Positions 47,801 to 55,992 of a stretch of 64,000 nucleotides of DNA are shown piece after piece. The stretch covers positions 1 to 64,000 of the forward strand of contig CALUNG010000002.1 of assembly GCA_944321955.1 (NCBI GenBank), read 5' to 3'. The notes under the pieces are model-generated. The model searched no databases and had not been told where the DNA came from. It saw only the letters and a list, made by a program, of their open reading frames with translations. The stretch is from an uncultured Alistipes sp. (GTDB lineage Bacteria > Bacteroidota > Bacteroidia > Bacteroidales > Rikenellaceae). Both the position numbers and the translations under genes were made by a program. How positions within the stretch are numbered: position 1 is the first letter of the stretch; the number at the start of each line of letters is the position of its first letter.

Positions 47801-48683
47801 AGAGCATTCGCTTGGGATCGTCGAGGTCCTTGCCCGTTGAAAGGCATATCAGACGGTCGTGGGCTTCGGCGTTGTCCTCATTCACGAAGTGGACGTCGTT
47901 GGTGCATATCAACTTTATTCCGTGCTTTGCGGCGAACTCCTTGAGATGCTTGTTGACGTTGAGCTGCATGGGGTAGGCCTCATGGTTGGCTCGTTCGACC
48001 GTAGCCTTGTGCAACTGAAGCTCGAGATAATAGTCATCGCCGAAGAGGTTCTTGTACCACAGTACGGCCTCTTCCGCCTTGGCAAGATCGCCGGCCGTAA
48101 TGGCGCGCGGCACCTCGCCGGCAAGACATGCCGAGCAACATATGAGACCTTCATGATACTTCTCCAACTCGGTGCGGTCCGTACGCGGACGCATGTAGAA
48201 ACCTTCAGTCCAGGCCTTCGATACGATCTTTATGAGGTTGTGATAGCCCTTGAGGTTCTTTGCCAGCAGAATGAGGTGATAACCGCTCTGATCTGGCTTG
48301 CCCTCCTTGTCCTGCAGACGGCGACGCGCCACATATACCTCGCAGCCTATGATGGCCTTGAAATCCTCCTTGGGAACGGCATCCAGATCCTTGCGCAGTT
48401 TGTCGAGCGACGCGCGCTGTTCATCCGTTCCGTCGTTTTCGGCCATGGCCTGCTCGAGTTCGGCGATCTGCGACTCCAGTTGCTTGATTTTATCACGACG
48501 CGAACCGTTCTTCTTCTTCACATAGTTGTAAAACTCCTTTATACCGAACATGTTGCCATGGTCGGTAATGGCAATGCCCTTCATCCCGTCGCCAATGGCC
48601 TTGTCCACAAGGTTGGCTATGCTGGCCTGGCCGTCGAGAATCGAGTATTGAGAGTGAACGTGAAGGTGTACGAAGTCTTGCAT
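44868..48683 (-). CDS. dnaE: DNA polymerase III alpha subunit
   Basis: DnaE is the replicative polymerase. The 1271-residue product has the N-terminal PHP domain (FVHLHVHSQYSILDG), the catalytic core with PDIDIDFDDDGRG and GPGRGSAAGS, helix-hairpin-helix elements (IKGVGEAAVQSI), and a C-terminal OB domain. It is of the DnaE1 type and longer than E. coli DnaE (1160), in part because of a charged coiled-coil insertion in the PHP domain near residues 58-90. It is the first gene of a pair with trxA, with a TATATTTG -7 box 29 bp upstream. Confidence 0.97.
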   Translation of the reverse strand: MQDFVHLHVHSQYSILDGQASIANLVDKAIGDGMKGIAITDHGNMFGIKEFYNYVKKKNGSRRDKIKQLESQIAELEQAMAENDGTDEQRASLDKLRKDLDAVPKEDFKAIIGCEVYVARRRLQDKEGKPDQSGYHLILLAKNLKGYHNLIKIVSKAWTEGFYMRPRTDRTELEKYHEGLICCSACLAGEVPRAITAGDLAKAEEAVLWYKNLFGDDYYLELQLHKATVERANHEAYPMQLNVNKHLKEFAAKHGIKLICTNDVHFVNEDNAEAHDRLICLSTGKDLDDPKRMLYSKQEWLKTRAEMEAIFGDTPEAMANTVDICNSVESYSIDHAPIMPTFAIPEEFGTEKEYREKFTEEDLFNEFTRDENGNVVMSEAEAKKKIDKLGGYDKLYRIKLEADYLTKLTMDGAAKRYGNPLTPEIAERLKFELHVMKTMGFPGYFLIVQDFIRAAREELDVSVGPGRGSAAGSAVAYCLGITQIDPIAYDLLFERFLNPDRISLPDIDIDFDDDGRGRVLNWVTEKYGKEKVAHIITYGTMATKLAIKDVARVQKLPLAESDRLCKLVPDKIPDKKLNLTNAIEYVPELKAAEQSSDPILRDTIRYAKMLEGNVRNTGVHACGTIICRDDITDWVPVSTADDKETGQKMLVTQYEGSVIEDTGLIKMDFLGLKTLSIIKDALENIHNTKGVDVDIDNIPIDDPATYKLYSEGRTVGTFQFESAGMQKYLRELKPTVFEDLIAMNALYRPGPMDYIPDFIKRKHGESPIVYDIPIMEKYLKDTYGVTVYQEQVMLLSRLLANFTRGQSDTLRKAMGKKIKSKLDELKPLFINGGTSNGHDPKVLEKIWADWEKFASYAFNKSHATCYSWVAYQTAYLKANYPSEFMAALLSRNLTDIKQITTYMTECKHMGIRVLGPDINESMKNFSSNEAGDVRFGLAAIKGVGEAAVQSIIDERRKNGKFKNIYDLVERINFTVVNRKCLENIAYAGGFDSIIDFNRSKFFASDTRGDSDTTFIEQLMRYGQYVQNERQNAQQSLFGGDTGSADIQPPTIPVCPDWNQLQVLNKEREMIGLYLSSHPLDDYRIIIDNICKHSVTDLDNLDSLKGQEISVAGIVVSVQNMTTKDGRPFGKFKLEDYTGTHEFVLYSKDYEVFRQYIYPDYFLCIRGKVQQRPYSNPPALEYKISSMTQLSEMKDSLKEIHITIPISDVKEPLIANLSKIVQKSKGKAVLYINLYDSDEQVYLNMYSRKYHVSINNELTDFLEENDLKYKVS

Positions 48684-48712
48684 CGTGATTGTCCGTTTAG
48701 TTAAAAACTATG

Positions 48713-48720
48713 CAAATATA
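48713..48720 (-). promoter_or_regulatory. -7 promoter box for dnaE
   Basis: On the minus strand this reads TATATTTG (TAnnTTTG), 29 bp before the dnaE ATG. Confidence 0.55.
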
Positions 48721-48806
48721 CGTAATATTGTATGAAATTTCCCGGCAGACCTGTTGCATTTTATCAACAAATAAATTAATTTTATGGAAACAAAAAACTC
48801 GCAACT

Positions 48807-49016
48807 ATGAAAGAGGGTAATATGGTCGTATTGTCAGAATACAATACATCGATGGAGGCCGAACTGGCCAAGTCGGTACTGGGTAGCGCCGGCATCTATT
48901 CGGAAATAGAAAACGAGTTCATGTCATCGCTTTATCCGACAGGTATCATACCGAGCAAGCTCCTTGTTCGCGAGGAGGATGCCGAGCAGGCTAAGAAGTT
49001 GCTGTTCCAGCGCTGA
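48807..49016 (+). CDS. DUF2007 family protein
   Basis: The 69-residue product matches the small DUF2007 family (putative signal-transducing proteins), with MVVLSEYNTSMEAELAKSVL and the late KLLVREEDAEQAKKLL. The structure resembles a ferredoxin-like or GlnB-like small domain. Its function is unknown. It stands alone, and its stop abuts the convergent aroE stop directly, without a visible terminator. Confidence 0.85.
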   Translation: MKEGNMVVLSEYNTSMEAELAKSVLGSAGIYSEIENEFMSSLYPTGIIPSKLLVREEDAEQAKKLLFQR

Positions 49017-49742
49017 TCAGCCGTTCCATATCCGCCATGACGCTTCGGCCTGACTGACGAACATGGTTTCGCCGTTAAGAGTCGAGGCACCGGCCTTGGC
49101 ACCAAGTTCCAGGAATAGCGTGCGGGATGGGTTGTATATCGTGTCGAACAGATAGTGTCCGGGCGTCAGGGCGTCGTATGGCAACTCCGGAGCCTCGCCC
49201 ACATGTGGGAACATTCCAACGGGTGTGGCATTTATTATCAACCGGTATTCCGATAGCGTTTCAGGTGTAATACCGGCATATGTAATGTTTCCGCGCAACG
49301 GATCGCGCGAAACGATCGCAAACTCGATATTCCGTTCCATCAGTACATATTCGACGGCCTGTGCCGCACCACCGGTGCCCAGAAGCAGTGCCCGTACGCC
49401 TGTATCGTCTCCGAGCAGCCGGTCGAGCGAACGGCGTATTCCTTCAACGTCGGTATTGAACCCGACTCTGCGTCCGCTGTGACACTTCACGCAGTTTACG
49501 GCGCCGATTGCGCGAGCCTCGTCCGAGATATCGTCGAGATACGCCATAACCTCTTTTTTGTAGGGGATCGTAACGTTGAAACCCTCTATGTCGTTCGGCA
49601 AAAGAGTTTCGAGTGCATCAATCTCAGGCAGTTCGTACAGCCTGTATTCCGCATCGATATTCTCGCGCTCGAATTTGGCCGTAAAGTAACGTGCCGAATT
49701 CGAATGTCCAAGAGGCCTGCCTATAAGTCCGAATCTTCTCAT
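49017..49742 (-). CDS. aroE: shikimate dehydrogenase
   Basis: AroE reduces 3-dehydroshikimate to shikimate with NADPH. The 241-residue product has the shikimate-binding GHSNSARYF, the catalytic Lys in NVTIPYKKEV, Asp in NTDVEGI, and the cofactor motif LGTGGAAQAV. It is slightly short for the family (about 270). The ATG at 49742 overlaps the DedA gene stop by 4 bp (ATGA), so translation is coupled. The start MRRFGLIGRPLGHS fits the family. Confidence 0.94.
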   Translation of the reverse strand: MRRFGLIGRPLGHSNSARYFTAKFERENIDAEYRLYELPEIDALETLLPNDIEGFNVTIPYKKEVMAYLDDISDEARAIGAVNCVKCHSGRRVGFNTDVEGIRRSLDRLLGDDTGVRALLLGTGGAAQAVEYVLMERNIEFAIVSRDPLRGNITYAGITPETLSEYRLIINATPVGMFPHVGEAPELPYDALTPGHYLFDTIYNPSRTLFLELGAKAGASTLNGETMFVSQAEASWRIWNG

Positions 49743-50350
49743 TTTACGAAATGTCCTACAAGGAAGAACGATCCGATAAGCAGCACGGTAAATACTATGG
49801 CCAGCCAGTTGAAGTGTTTGTCGATAAAGCCTTTGATCGGGCGGCCGAATTTCCATATCAACCACGATATTAGGAAGAATCTCAATCCGCGCGATATGAT
49901 CGAAGCTATTATGAACATCGTAAGATTGATATGGAACAATCCTCCGGATATCGTGAAGAGCTTGTACGGCAGCGGGGTAAATCCGGCCGTAAATACTATC
50001 CAGAAATTATATTGGTCGTACAAGTGGGCTACCTTCTCGAAGCCTTCGAGCGAAAATACGTTTTCGAAGAAGAAATTGGCCAGCGCCGTATATTCCCCCG
50101 ACGGATGTTGCCACAGGAAATATCCGATTCCATAACCGAACAGTGCACCGAGCACCGATCCGGCAAGACATATTGCGGCATACCTGAAAGAACGGTTCGT
50201 AGCACCGAAGCAGAGGGCTATAAGGAGGACGTCGGGAGGTATGGGAAAAAACGAGGATTCAGCAAAGGCGAAAATGAATAACGCGACGCCGCCCCATTTC
50301 GATTCGCTCCAGGACAGCATCCAGTCATATAGTTTTCTTCCGATATTCAT
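49739..50350 (-). CDS. DedA/SNARE-associated family membrane protein (YqaA-like)
   Basis: The 203-residue inner-membrane protein has the DedA features ESSFFPIPPDVLLIA near residues 31-46 and GFTPLPYKLFTISGG near 121-135, with four or five hydrophobic segments. DedA-family proteins include undecaprenyl-phosphate and phospholipid flippases; which lipid this one moves cannot be told. I start it at the ATG 50350, with a TATCTTTG -7 box 21 bp upstream. It is the first gene of the pair with aroE. Confidence 0.9.
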   Translation of the reverse strand: MNIGRKLYDWMLSWSESKWGGVALFIFAFAESSFFPIPPDVLLIALCFGATNRSFRYAAICLAGSVLGALFGYGIGYFLWQHPSGEYTALANFFFENVFSLEGFEKVAHLYDQYNFWIVFTAGFTPLPYKLFTISGGLFHINLTMFIIASIISRGLRFFLISWLIWKFGRPIKGFIDKHFNWLAIVFTVLLIGSFFLVGHFVK

Positions 50351-50371
50351 GCATGTGAAAATTGACTGCGA

Positions 50372-50379
50372 CAAAGATA
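50372..50379 (-). promoter_or_regulatory. -7 promoter box for the DedA-aroE pair
   Basis: On the minus strand this reads TATCTTTG (TAnnTTTG), 21 bp before the ATG at 50350. Confidence 0.5.
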
Positions 50380-50391
50380 TAATAAAGATGC

Positions 50392-50418
50392 TTTTCGGCG
50401 TATAAATTTCACCGAAAA
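50392..50418 (-). terminator. weak hairpin downstream of the DUF3276 gene
   Basis: TTTTCGG (50392-50398) and CCGAAAA (50412-50418) can pair. It lies 85 bp after the DUF3276 stop and close to the DedA promoter. The T run is poor. Confidence 0.35.
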
Positions 50419-50502
50419 TACACTTTTGTAACACAATTGTTATATCTCTCGCCTTTTGTGTTCTGCAGCAAGGTTGAGTCGCAACAAGGGTTTCGGGGGG
50501 GG

Positions 50503-50847
50503 CTATTGCTCGGCAACCTCTTCGCAGTTCTGCACACTTATCAAATCCGTTTCGGGACATCCGAGGTAATCGGGCTTATGTTGCCGGATGTATTCGGCTA
50601 TGGAGTCCAGACCCCGGAAGAATCGTTTGATATCTTCCCTGTACAGGATTATCTTGTGCCTGTCGAAGTAGTGGGATCCGTCCGGACGTGTTCTCTTGCG
50701 ACTTTCGGTTATTGTTACAAAATAATCTTCTCCTTTTGTGGCACGCACATCGAAGAAATATGTACGGCGCGACGACTTGACGGTTTTGGTCAGCAGGTAC
50801 TCGCCGAAATCATCATTGTCGTGGGTAGTTTCGTTTTCAGTTGACAT
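50503..50847 (-). CDS. DUF3276 (Pur-alpha-like) nucleic-acid-binding protein
   Basis: The 114-residue product matches the Bacteroidetes/spirochete DUF3276 family, related to the eukaryotic Pur-alpha repeat that binds single-stranded DNA and RNA. The core is SSRRTYFFDVRATKGEDYFVTITESRKR, followed by HKIILYREDIKRFF. The N-terminal 20 residues are acidic. The ATG at 50847 is preferred over an in-frame GTG at 50859. Directly after the stop on the minus strand is a run of eight C (50495-50502). Confidence 0.9.
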   Translation of the reverse strand: MSTENETTHDNDDFGEYLLTKTVKSSRRTYFFDVRATKGEDYFVTITESRKRTRPDGSHYFDRHKIILYREDIKRFFRGLDSIAEYIRQHKPDYLGCPETDLISVQNCEEVAEQ

Positions 50848-50929
50848 AATTTCAGACACTTGCAGGTTTCTATTCGAAATACGAATTTAGCAATAAAAAC
50901 CCGAAGTTACAAATATGTGACTAATATTT

Positions 50930-52525
50930 TTAGTCGCCGAGAATGGCATCGCCGCGAGAGTGCCATTTGCGGAGGATTTCCATGGCTTCGCCGAAAGTTT
51001 CATCTCCCTCGGCATTCATGATCTCGTAATATTCGGAATCCGAGAAGATGCTGCGGGCCAGCAGGGCTTTCAGTTGCTTGGCAATAAGAGGGCGTGATTT
51101 CGCAAGTTGCAGCGAATCCGGCTCGACACCACGCTCCTTGCCCAACGACACGATCCCCTCGATCATGGTATCAGTCACGGCAAATCGGCTGCGAAAACCG
51201 TTGAAATCGGACGAATATTCATGCTCGAGATTTTCGCGTTCGGCATCGAGGTATCCGTACAAAAACTCCGGAACAACTCCTTTGGCCGTAAGATTGAAGA
51301 AATACGGCGTAAACGCAACTGTATCCTGTGCCACCGTAACATCCGGCGTTATGCCGCCACCGCCGTACACGGTTCTTCCCGTGCGCAGAGTCTTGTAGAC
51401 GGGCTTGTCGATAGAAGAGGTATCAGCCGCATCGCCGCTCAACAATCGCTCACGGTGAGCTTCGTAATACTCTGAACGTTTGCCGTTTTCGTACGGGCGT
51501 TGTATGACGCGTCCTGTTGGCGTATGGTAGCGGGCGATGGTTATTCTGACGGCAGAATTGTCGCCCAGCGGAAGCTGGCGCTGAACGAGTCCCTTGCCGA
51601 AACTCGGTTGTCCGACGATCACGGCACGATCCCAGTCCTGCAGGGCTCCGGCAACGATTTCACTGGCCGAAGCAGAAAAACCGTCCATCAACACAACCAC
51701 ATTGCCTTTGGTAAATTCACCCTTGCGGGTAGCCGTATAGATCTGCGTGGGAACACCGCGGCCCTCCGTTGAAACGATTACAGAACCGTAAGGCAGAAAG
51801 AAGTTGGCGAGCGATATGGCCTGCTCGAAAAGTCCTCCGGGGTTGCTGCGGAGATCGAGCACCAGCGCCTTGAGCGGAGACAAACGTTCAAATGCAGCTG
51901 TAAATTCCGCCATTGTCGTGCGGCCGAAACGGTTTATCTTTATATATCCGATGCTGTCATCTACGCGATATGCGGCATCGACCGTATTGATCGGGATTTT
52001 GTCACGCGTTATGTCGAACTCGAGTACGCCGTCAGTTCCATGTCTGACAACACCTATACGCACTTTCGATCCGGTTTTTCCGCGCAGTTTGCCGGGAACA
52101 TCGCTACGCTGCAATCCAACGGCATTTTCGCCGTCTATCGTCACTATACGGTCATTTGGACGCACACCGACACGCTCAGCAGGAGCTCCCGCAATGGTGT
52201 TCACGACGAAAACCGTATCGCGGCGGACGTTGAACTCAATGCCTATGCCGCTGAACTCGCCGTCGAACTGCTCCATTACGCCCTTCATCTCTTCTGGCGG
52301 TATGTACGACGAGTGCGGGTCGAGCTCCGACAGCATGCCCTCGATGGCCTTCTCGACCAGTGGTGCCATATCTACATCATCGACATAGAGCTTGCTCAGA
52401 TAACCGTAGAAACGGTTGAGTTTCTGAAGTTGCATCACGTCATCGGCTCTCTTCGACTGCGCGGAAACCGAAACCGTCACCGCAACAGCCACTAAAAGCA
52501 ATAATCCGTGAAACAACCTTTTCAT
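50930..52525 (-). CDS. S41 family C-terminal processing peptidase
   Basis: The 531-residue periplasmic protease has a signal peptide (to about residue 22), a PDZ domain (about 88-165, GIGIEFNVRRDTVFVVNTI, then APAERVG) and the S41 serine/lysine dyad. The nucleophile is probably S286 in GFSASASEI, and the base is K311 in PSFGKGLVQ, 25 residues later as in Prc. A C-terminal extension (about 430-531) is specific to the Bacteroidetes form. It is the last gene of ettA-hisS-S41, 13 bp after hisS. Confidence 0.93.
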   Translation of the reverse strand: MKRLFHGLLLLVAVAVTVSVSAQSKRADDVMQLQKLNRFYGYLSKLYVDDVDMAPLVEKAIEGMLSELDPHSSYIPPEEMKGVMEQFDGEFSGIGIEFNVRRDTVFVVNTIAGAPAERVGVRPNDRIVTIDGENAVGLQRSDVPGKLRGKTGSKVRIGVVRHGTDGVLEFDITRDKIPINTVDAAYRVDDSIGYIKINRFGRTTMAEFTAAFERLSPLKALVLDLRSNPGGLFEQAISLANFFLPYGSVIVSTEGRGVPTQIYTATRKGEFTKGNVVVLMDGFSASASEIVAGALQDWDRAVIVGQPSFGKGLVQRQLPLGDNSAVRITIARYHTPTGRVIQRPYENGKRSEYYEAHRERLLSGDAADTSSIDKPVYKTLRTGRTVYGGGGITPDVTVAQDTVAFTPYFFNLTAKGVVPEFLYGYLDAERENLEHEYSSDFNGFRSRFAVTDTMIEGIVSLGKERGVEPDSLQLAKSRPLIAKQLKALLARSIFSDSEYYEIMNAEGDETFGEAMEILRKWHSRGDAILGD

Positions 52526-52538
52526 CGCAACAATATTA

Positions 52539-53879
52539 TTATTTTACTGCATCGAGAATGCTGTCGAACGCCACGGCAATCTGTTCGCCGGAACGCATGT
52601 CCTTTACGGTTGCCGTACGTGTTTCAAGTTCGCGGCTGCCTATGATGATGACATAGGGTATGGCACGGCGGTTTGCATACTCCATCTGCTTCTTCATCTT
52701 GCCGTTTTCGGGATAGATCTCGGCAGCAATACCGTCCTTGCGGAGAGCGGCAAGCAACTTGAGCGATTCGGCCTCTTCGCCGGCTCCGAGATTGACGAAC
52801 AGCACCTTCGTCGAGCAGTCGACATCAGCAGGGAAGAGATTCAGTCCCGACATCACGTCGTATATGCGATCGGCGCCGAACGATATGCCGACACCCGAGA
52901 CATCCGGAAGGCCGAATATGCCCGTAAGGTTGTCGTAGCGTCCGCCGCCGCAGATGGAGCCGATGGCGAAATCGAGGGCCTTGACCTCGAAAATGGCTCC
53001 GGTATAATAATTCAGACCTCGTGCGAGCGACAGATCGAGCTCGACTGGCAGCGCAATGCCGAGCCGCTCGACATATCCGAATATGGTACGCATCTCGGCA
53101 ATACCTGTACGACCTGTTTCCGAACCGCCAATAATACTCTCCAACTTGTCGAGTTTTTGAGAGTTGTCGCCGCTTAACTCGAGTATCGGTTGAAGCATGG
53201 CTATGGCCTCGGCGCCGATTCCGCGCTCGGCCAGCTCGGCCTTGACGTTGTCTATGCCGATCTTTTCGAGCTTGTCGATGGCAACCGTTATGTCGACCAT
53301 CTTGTCGGCATGGCCGATAGTCTCGGCAATACCGTAAAGGATCTTTCGGTTGTTCATCTTCAGAGCCACATTGATACCCAGACGCGAGAAGACGCTGTCG
53401 ACGATTTCGACAAGTTCCACCTCGTTAAGCAACGAACGCGAGCCGATTATGTCGACGTCGCACTGGTAGAATTCGCGATAGCGTCCCTTCTGCGGGCGGT
53501 CGGCACGCCATACGGGCTGTATCTGGAAACGCTTGAACGGGAACGATATCTCGCTCTGATGCTGCACGACATAGCGTGCAAACGGAACAGTCAGGTCATA
53601 ACGAAGGCCCTTCTCGCATATTTTCGAGGCATTACGCAATTCGTCGGCGGTAAGGCCGTCGGCATAGTCGCCCGAGTTGAGCACCTTAAAGAGCAGTTTG
53701 TCGCCTTCGTCGCCATACTTACCCAACAGGGTAGAGAGGTTCTCCATGGCTGGAGTCTCGATCTGAGCGAACCCGTATGTACGGAAGACGCTCTTCACCG
53801 TGTCGAAGATATATTGACGGCGGCTCATCTCGACCGGCGAGAAGTCGCGCGTACCTTTAGGTACAGATGGTTTTTGCAT
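52539..53879 (-). CDS. hisS: histidyl-tRNA synthetase
   Basis: HisS charges tRNA-His. The 446-residue class II synthetase has motif 1 ([11 protein letters not shown]), motif 2 ([20 protein letters not shown] form), the histidine-specific GLNYYTG and GGGRYDNL, and motif 3 [12 protein letters not shown]. The C-terminal anticodon-binding domain is complete. It lies between ettA (13 bp upstream) and the S41 protease gene (13 bp downstream). Confidence 0.96.
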   Translation of the reverse strand: MQKPSVPKGTRDFSPVEMSRRQYIFDTVKSVFRTYGFAQIETPAMENLSTLLGKYGDEGDKLLFKVLNSGDYADGLTADELRNASKICEKGLRYDLTVPFARYVVQHQSEISFPFKRFQIQPVWRADRPQKGRYREFYQCDVDIIGSRSLLNEVELVEIVDSVFSRLGINVALKMNNRKILYGIAETIGHADKMVDITVAIDKLEKIGIDNVKAELAERGIGAEAIAMLQPILELSGDNSQKLDKLESIIGGSETGRTGIAEMRTIFGYVERLGIALPVELDLSLARGLNYYTGAIFEVKALDFAIGSICGGGRYDNLTGIFGLPDVSGVGISFGADRIYDVMSGLNLFPADVDCSTKVLFVNLGAGEEAESLKLLAALRKDGIAAEIYPENGKMKKQMEYANRRAIPYVIIIGSRELETRTATVKDMRSGEQIAVAFDSILDAVK

Positions 53880-53892
53880 ATAGCTATAGGTA

Positions 53893-55566
53893 TTACTCCA
53901 TTAATTTTCTGTATTTGACCCTGTGGGGTGTAACATCGATGCCATGGGCCTTTTTCCACTCCTCGTATTCGCTGTACGATCCTTCGTAGAAAACCACTTT
54001 CGAATCGCCCTCGAACGAGAGAATATGTGTCGCTATGCGGTCGAGGAACCAACGGTCGTGCGAGATTACCACGGCGCAGCCGGCAAAGTTCTCGAGACCC
54101 TCCTCGAGTGCTCGCAGCGTATTGACGTCGATATCGTTGGTCGGCTCGTCGAGCAGCAGTACGTTGCCCTCCTCCTTGAGCGCAAGTGCAAGGTGCAAAC
54201 GGTTGCGTTCGCCGCCCGACAGCATGCCGCACTTCTTCTCCTGATCGGCGCCGCTGAAGTTGAACCTTGCAACATAGGCACGCGACGGAATCTGGCGGTT
54301 GCCGAGGGTTATGATGTCGCTGTTCTGCGATATTACCTCGTACACGGTCTTGTCGGGATCGATCGACTTGTGCTGCTGGTCCACATATGCCAGCTTTACG
54401 GTTTTGCCGATGATGAACTCGCCGGACGTAGGCTGCTCGAGGCCCATGATCATGCGGAAGAGAGTAGTCTTGCCCGTACCGTTGGCTCCGATGACACCGA
54501 CGATTCCGGCGGGCGGCAACTTGAAATTCAGACCTTCGTACAGAACCCTGTCGCCATAGGCCTTCGACACGTCGTGCGCCTCGATGACCACGTCACCCAG
54601 ACGCGGACCGTTCGGAATGAATATTTCGAGTTTTTCCTCCCGTTCCTTGGTATCCTCATTGAGCATCTTGTCGTATGCCGAAAGACGCGCCTTGCTCTTT
54701 GCACGACGACCGGCCGGCGACATGTGCACCCACTCCAGCTCGCGCTCGAGAGTCTTGCGGCGTTTGCTCTCCTGTTTCTCCTCCAGCGCCAGACGGGCCG
54801 TCTTCTGCTCGAGCCACCCCGAATAGTTGCCTTTCCAGGGGATACCTTCGCCGCGGTCGAGTTCGAGAATCCAACCTGCCACGTTGTCGAGGAAATATCG
54901 GTCGTGGGTAACGGCTATGACCGTACCCTTGTATTGATGCAAATGCTGTTCCAGCCAGTCGATGCTTTCGGCGTCGAGGTGGTTGGTCGGCTCGTCGAGC
55001 AACAGCACGTCGGGCTGCTGCAGCAACAGACGGCAGAGAGCCACACGTCGGCGCTCGCCTCCCGACAGCACGCTCACCGGTTGATCCGGATCGGGGCATC
55101 GCAACGCGTCCATGGCTCGTTCCAGCACACTGTCTATCTCCCAACCGTTGACATGATCGATCTGCTCGTAGAGTTCGCCCTGACGTTCGATAAGTTTGGC
55201 CATCGTATCGTCGTCCATCGGCTCGCAGAGTTTCATGTTTATCTCTTCGTACTCCTTCAGCAGGGCCATGGTCGAAGCGCAGCCCTCCTCGACGACCTCA
55301 CGCACGGTTTTCGAGTTGTCGAGCTTTGGTTCCTGCTCGAGATAGCCGACAGTGTATCCGGGCGAGAAGACCACTTCGCCCTGATAGTTCTTGTCTATGC
55401 CGGCAATGATCTTCATCAGCGTGGATTTACCCGAGCCGTTGAGACCTATGATGCCGATCTTGGCACCGTAAAAGAATGATAGGTAGATGTTGTTAAGGAC
55501 TTTCTTCTGGTTGGTGAACGTCTTGGAGACACCGACCATCGAAAATATGATTTTCTCGTCTGCCAT
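53893..55566 (-). CDS. ettA: ABC-F protein EttA (energy-dependent translational throttle)
   Basis: EttA binds the ribosomal E site and gates early elongation according to ATP/ADP. The 557-residue product has two ABC domains (Walker [10 protein letters not shown] and GANGTGKTT; signatures LSGGERRR and LSGGERN) joined by a linker, and an arm region in the first domain. There are no membrane segments. The start [16 protein letters not shown] is typical of EttA. It heads the operon with hisS and the S41 protease, with a -7 box 28 bp upstream. Confidence 0.94.
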   Translation of the reverse strand: MADEKIIFSMVGVSKTFTNQKKVLNNIYLSFFYGAKIGIIGLNGSGKSTLMKIIAGIDKNYQGEVVFSPGYTVGYLEQEPKLDNSKTVREVVEEGCASTMALLKEYEEINMKLCEPMDDDTMAKLIERQGELYEQIDHVNGWEIDSVLERAMDALRCPDPDQPVSVLSGGERRRVALCRLLLQQPDVLLLDEPTNHLDAESIDWLEQHLHQYKGTVIAVTHDRYFLDNVAGWILELDRGEGIPWKGNYSGWLEQKTARLALEEKQESKRRKTLERELEWVHMSPAGRRAKSKARLSAYDKMLNEDTKEREEKLEIFIPNGPRLGDVVIEAHDVSKAYGDRVLYEGLNFKLPPAGIVGVIGANGTGKTTLFRMIMGLEQPTSGEFIIGKTVKLAYVDQQHKSIDPDKTVYEVISQNSDIITLGNRQIPSRAYVARFNFSGADQEKKCGMLSGGERNRLHLALALKEEGNVLLLDEPTNDIDVNTLRALEEGLENFAGCAVVISHDRWFLDRIATHILSFEGDSKVVFYEGSYSEYEEWKKAHGIDVTPHRVKYRKLME

Positions 55567-55594
55567 AACTTTATATATGCGTTACAATATCGTG

Positions 55595-55602
55595 CAAATA
55601 TA
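55595..55602 (-). promoter_or_regulatory. -7 promoter box for the ettA-hisS operon
   Basis: On the minus strand this reads TATATTTG (TAnnTTTG), 28 bp before the ettA ATG. Confidence 0.55.
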
Positions 55603-55728
55603 CGCAATAAAAAGCAAAAACCGACACTGTTTTTTGCAAAACACTAAATATCAGTCGTATGCAGATCCAAACGAAAAATAAATTCGCAATTTCCGGCGCC
55701 ACTGCAAAACATTATTAAAAATTTATAC

Positions 55729-55736
55729 TATATTTG
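55729..55736 (+). promoter_or_regulatory. -7 promoter box of the arginine operon
   Basis: TATATTTG matches TAnnTTTG. The predicted start, near 55742, leaves a leader of about 250 nt before the first biosynthetic gene, far longer than other leaders in this window. Confidence 0.6.
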
Positions 55737-55746
55737 CAGGTGAAAC

Positions 55747-55773
55747 ATGAAAGATAAGGGTTTCGAGAAATGA
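55747..55773 (+). CDS. leader ORF 1 of the arginine operon (8 codons)
   Basis: ATG, seven codons and TGA encode MKDKGFEK. It starts about 5 nt after the predicted transcription start. Its TGA overlaps the ATG of leader ORF 2 (ATGA), an arrangement seen in coupled genes. Such a short frame can occur by chance. Confidence 0.35.
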   Translation: MKDKGFEK

Positions 55774-55889
55774 CAACCGGCAACAACATATCTTCCCTCA
55801 ATGCCAGCGGAGTAAACCGCATGGCAGCAGTTGCATGCCGCACTTCTCAATCGTTCGTACGCGTCAACACGATGTACAAAGTCCGATGA
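55770..55889 (+). CDS. leader ORF 2 of the arginine operon (39 codons)
   Basis: This frame begins MTTGNNISSLNASGVNR. It has Arg at residues 17, 24, 31 and 39, almost evenly spaced, and ends YKVR-stop. The last Arg codon CGA and the TGA stop form the 5' arm of a hairpin at 55883-55900. The layout suggests translation-dependent control of the arginine genes, but the Arg codons are not consecutive as in classical attenuators. Confidence 0.45.
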   Translation: MTTGNNISSLNASGVNRMAAVACRTSQSFVRVNTMYKVR

Positions 55890-55900
55890 TTCTTCATCGG
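55883..55900 (+). promoter_or_regulatory. leader hairpin at the end of ORF 2
   Basis: CCGATGA (55883-55889) pairs with TCATCGG (55894-55900) around loop TTCT. A ribosome stopped at the terminal Arg codon or the stop would melt it. Confidence 0.45.
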
Positions 55901-55903
55901 CCA

Positions 55904-55929
55904 GTTTTCGGGTAGACCTGCCCGGAAAC
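55904..55929 (+). promoter_or_regulatory. second leader hairpin, possible attenuator
   Basis: GTTTTCGGG (55904-55912) pairs with CCCGGAAAC (55921-55929) over 9 bp with one U-G. A T run (CATTTTTTACC) begins some 15 nt later, too far for a standard terminator, so an anti-terminator or pause role is as likely. Confidence 0.4.
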
Positions 55930-55992
55930 CATTTTCATGCTCATTTTTTACCAATTCCATTATTGTTTTACACCTAAGTTTTATTGTGTGCG

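Noticed and set aside
53923-55479. A 518-codon plus-strand open frame opposite ettA
   Set aside because: It is antisense to the intact ABC-F gene, and its translation has no family pattern.
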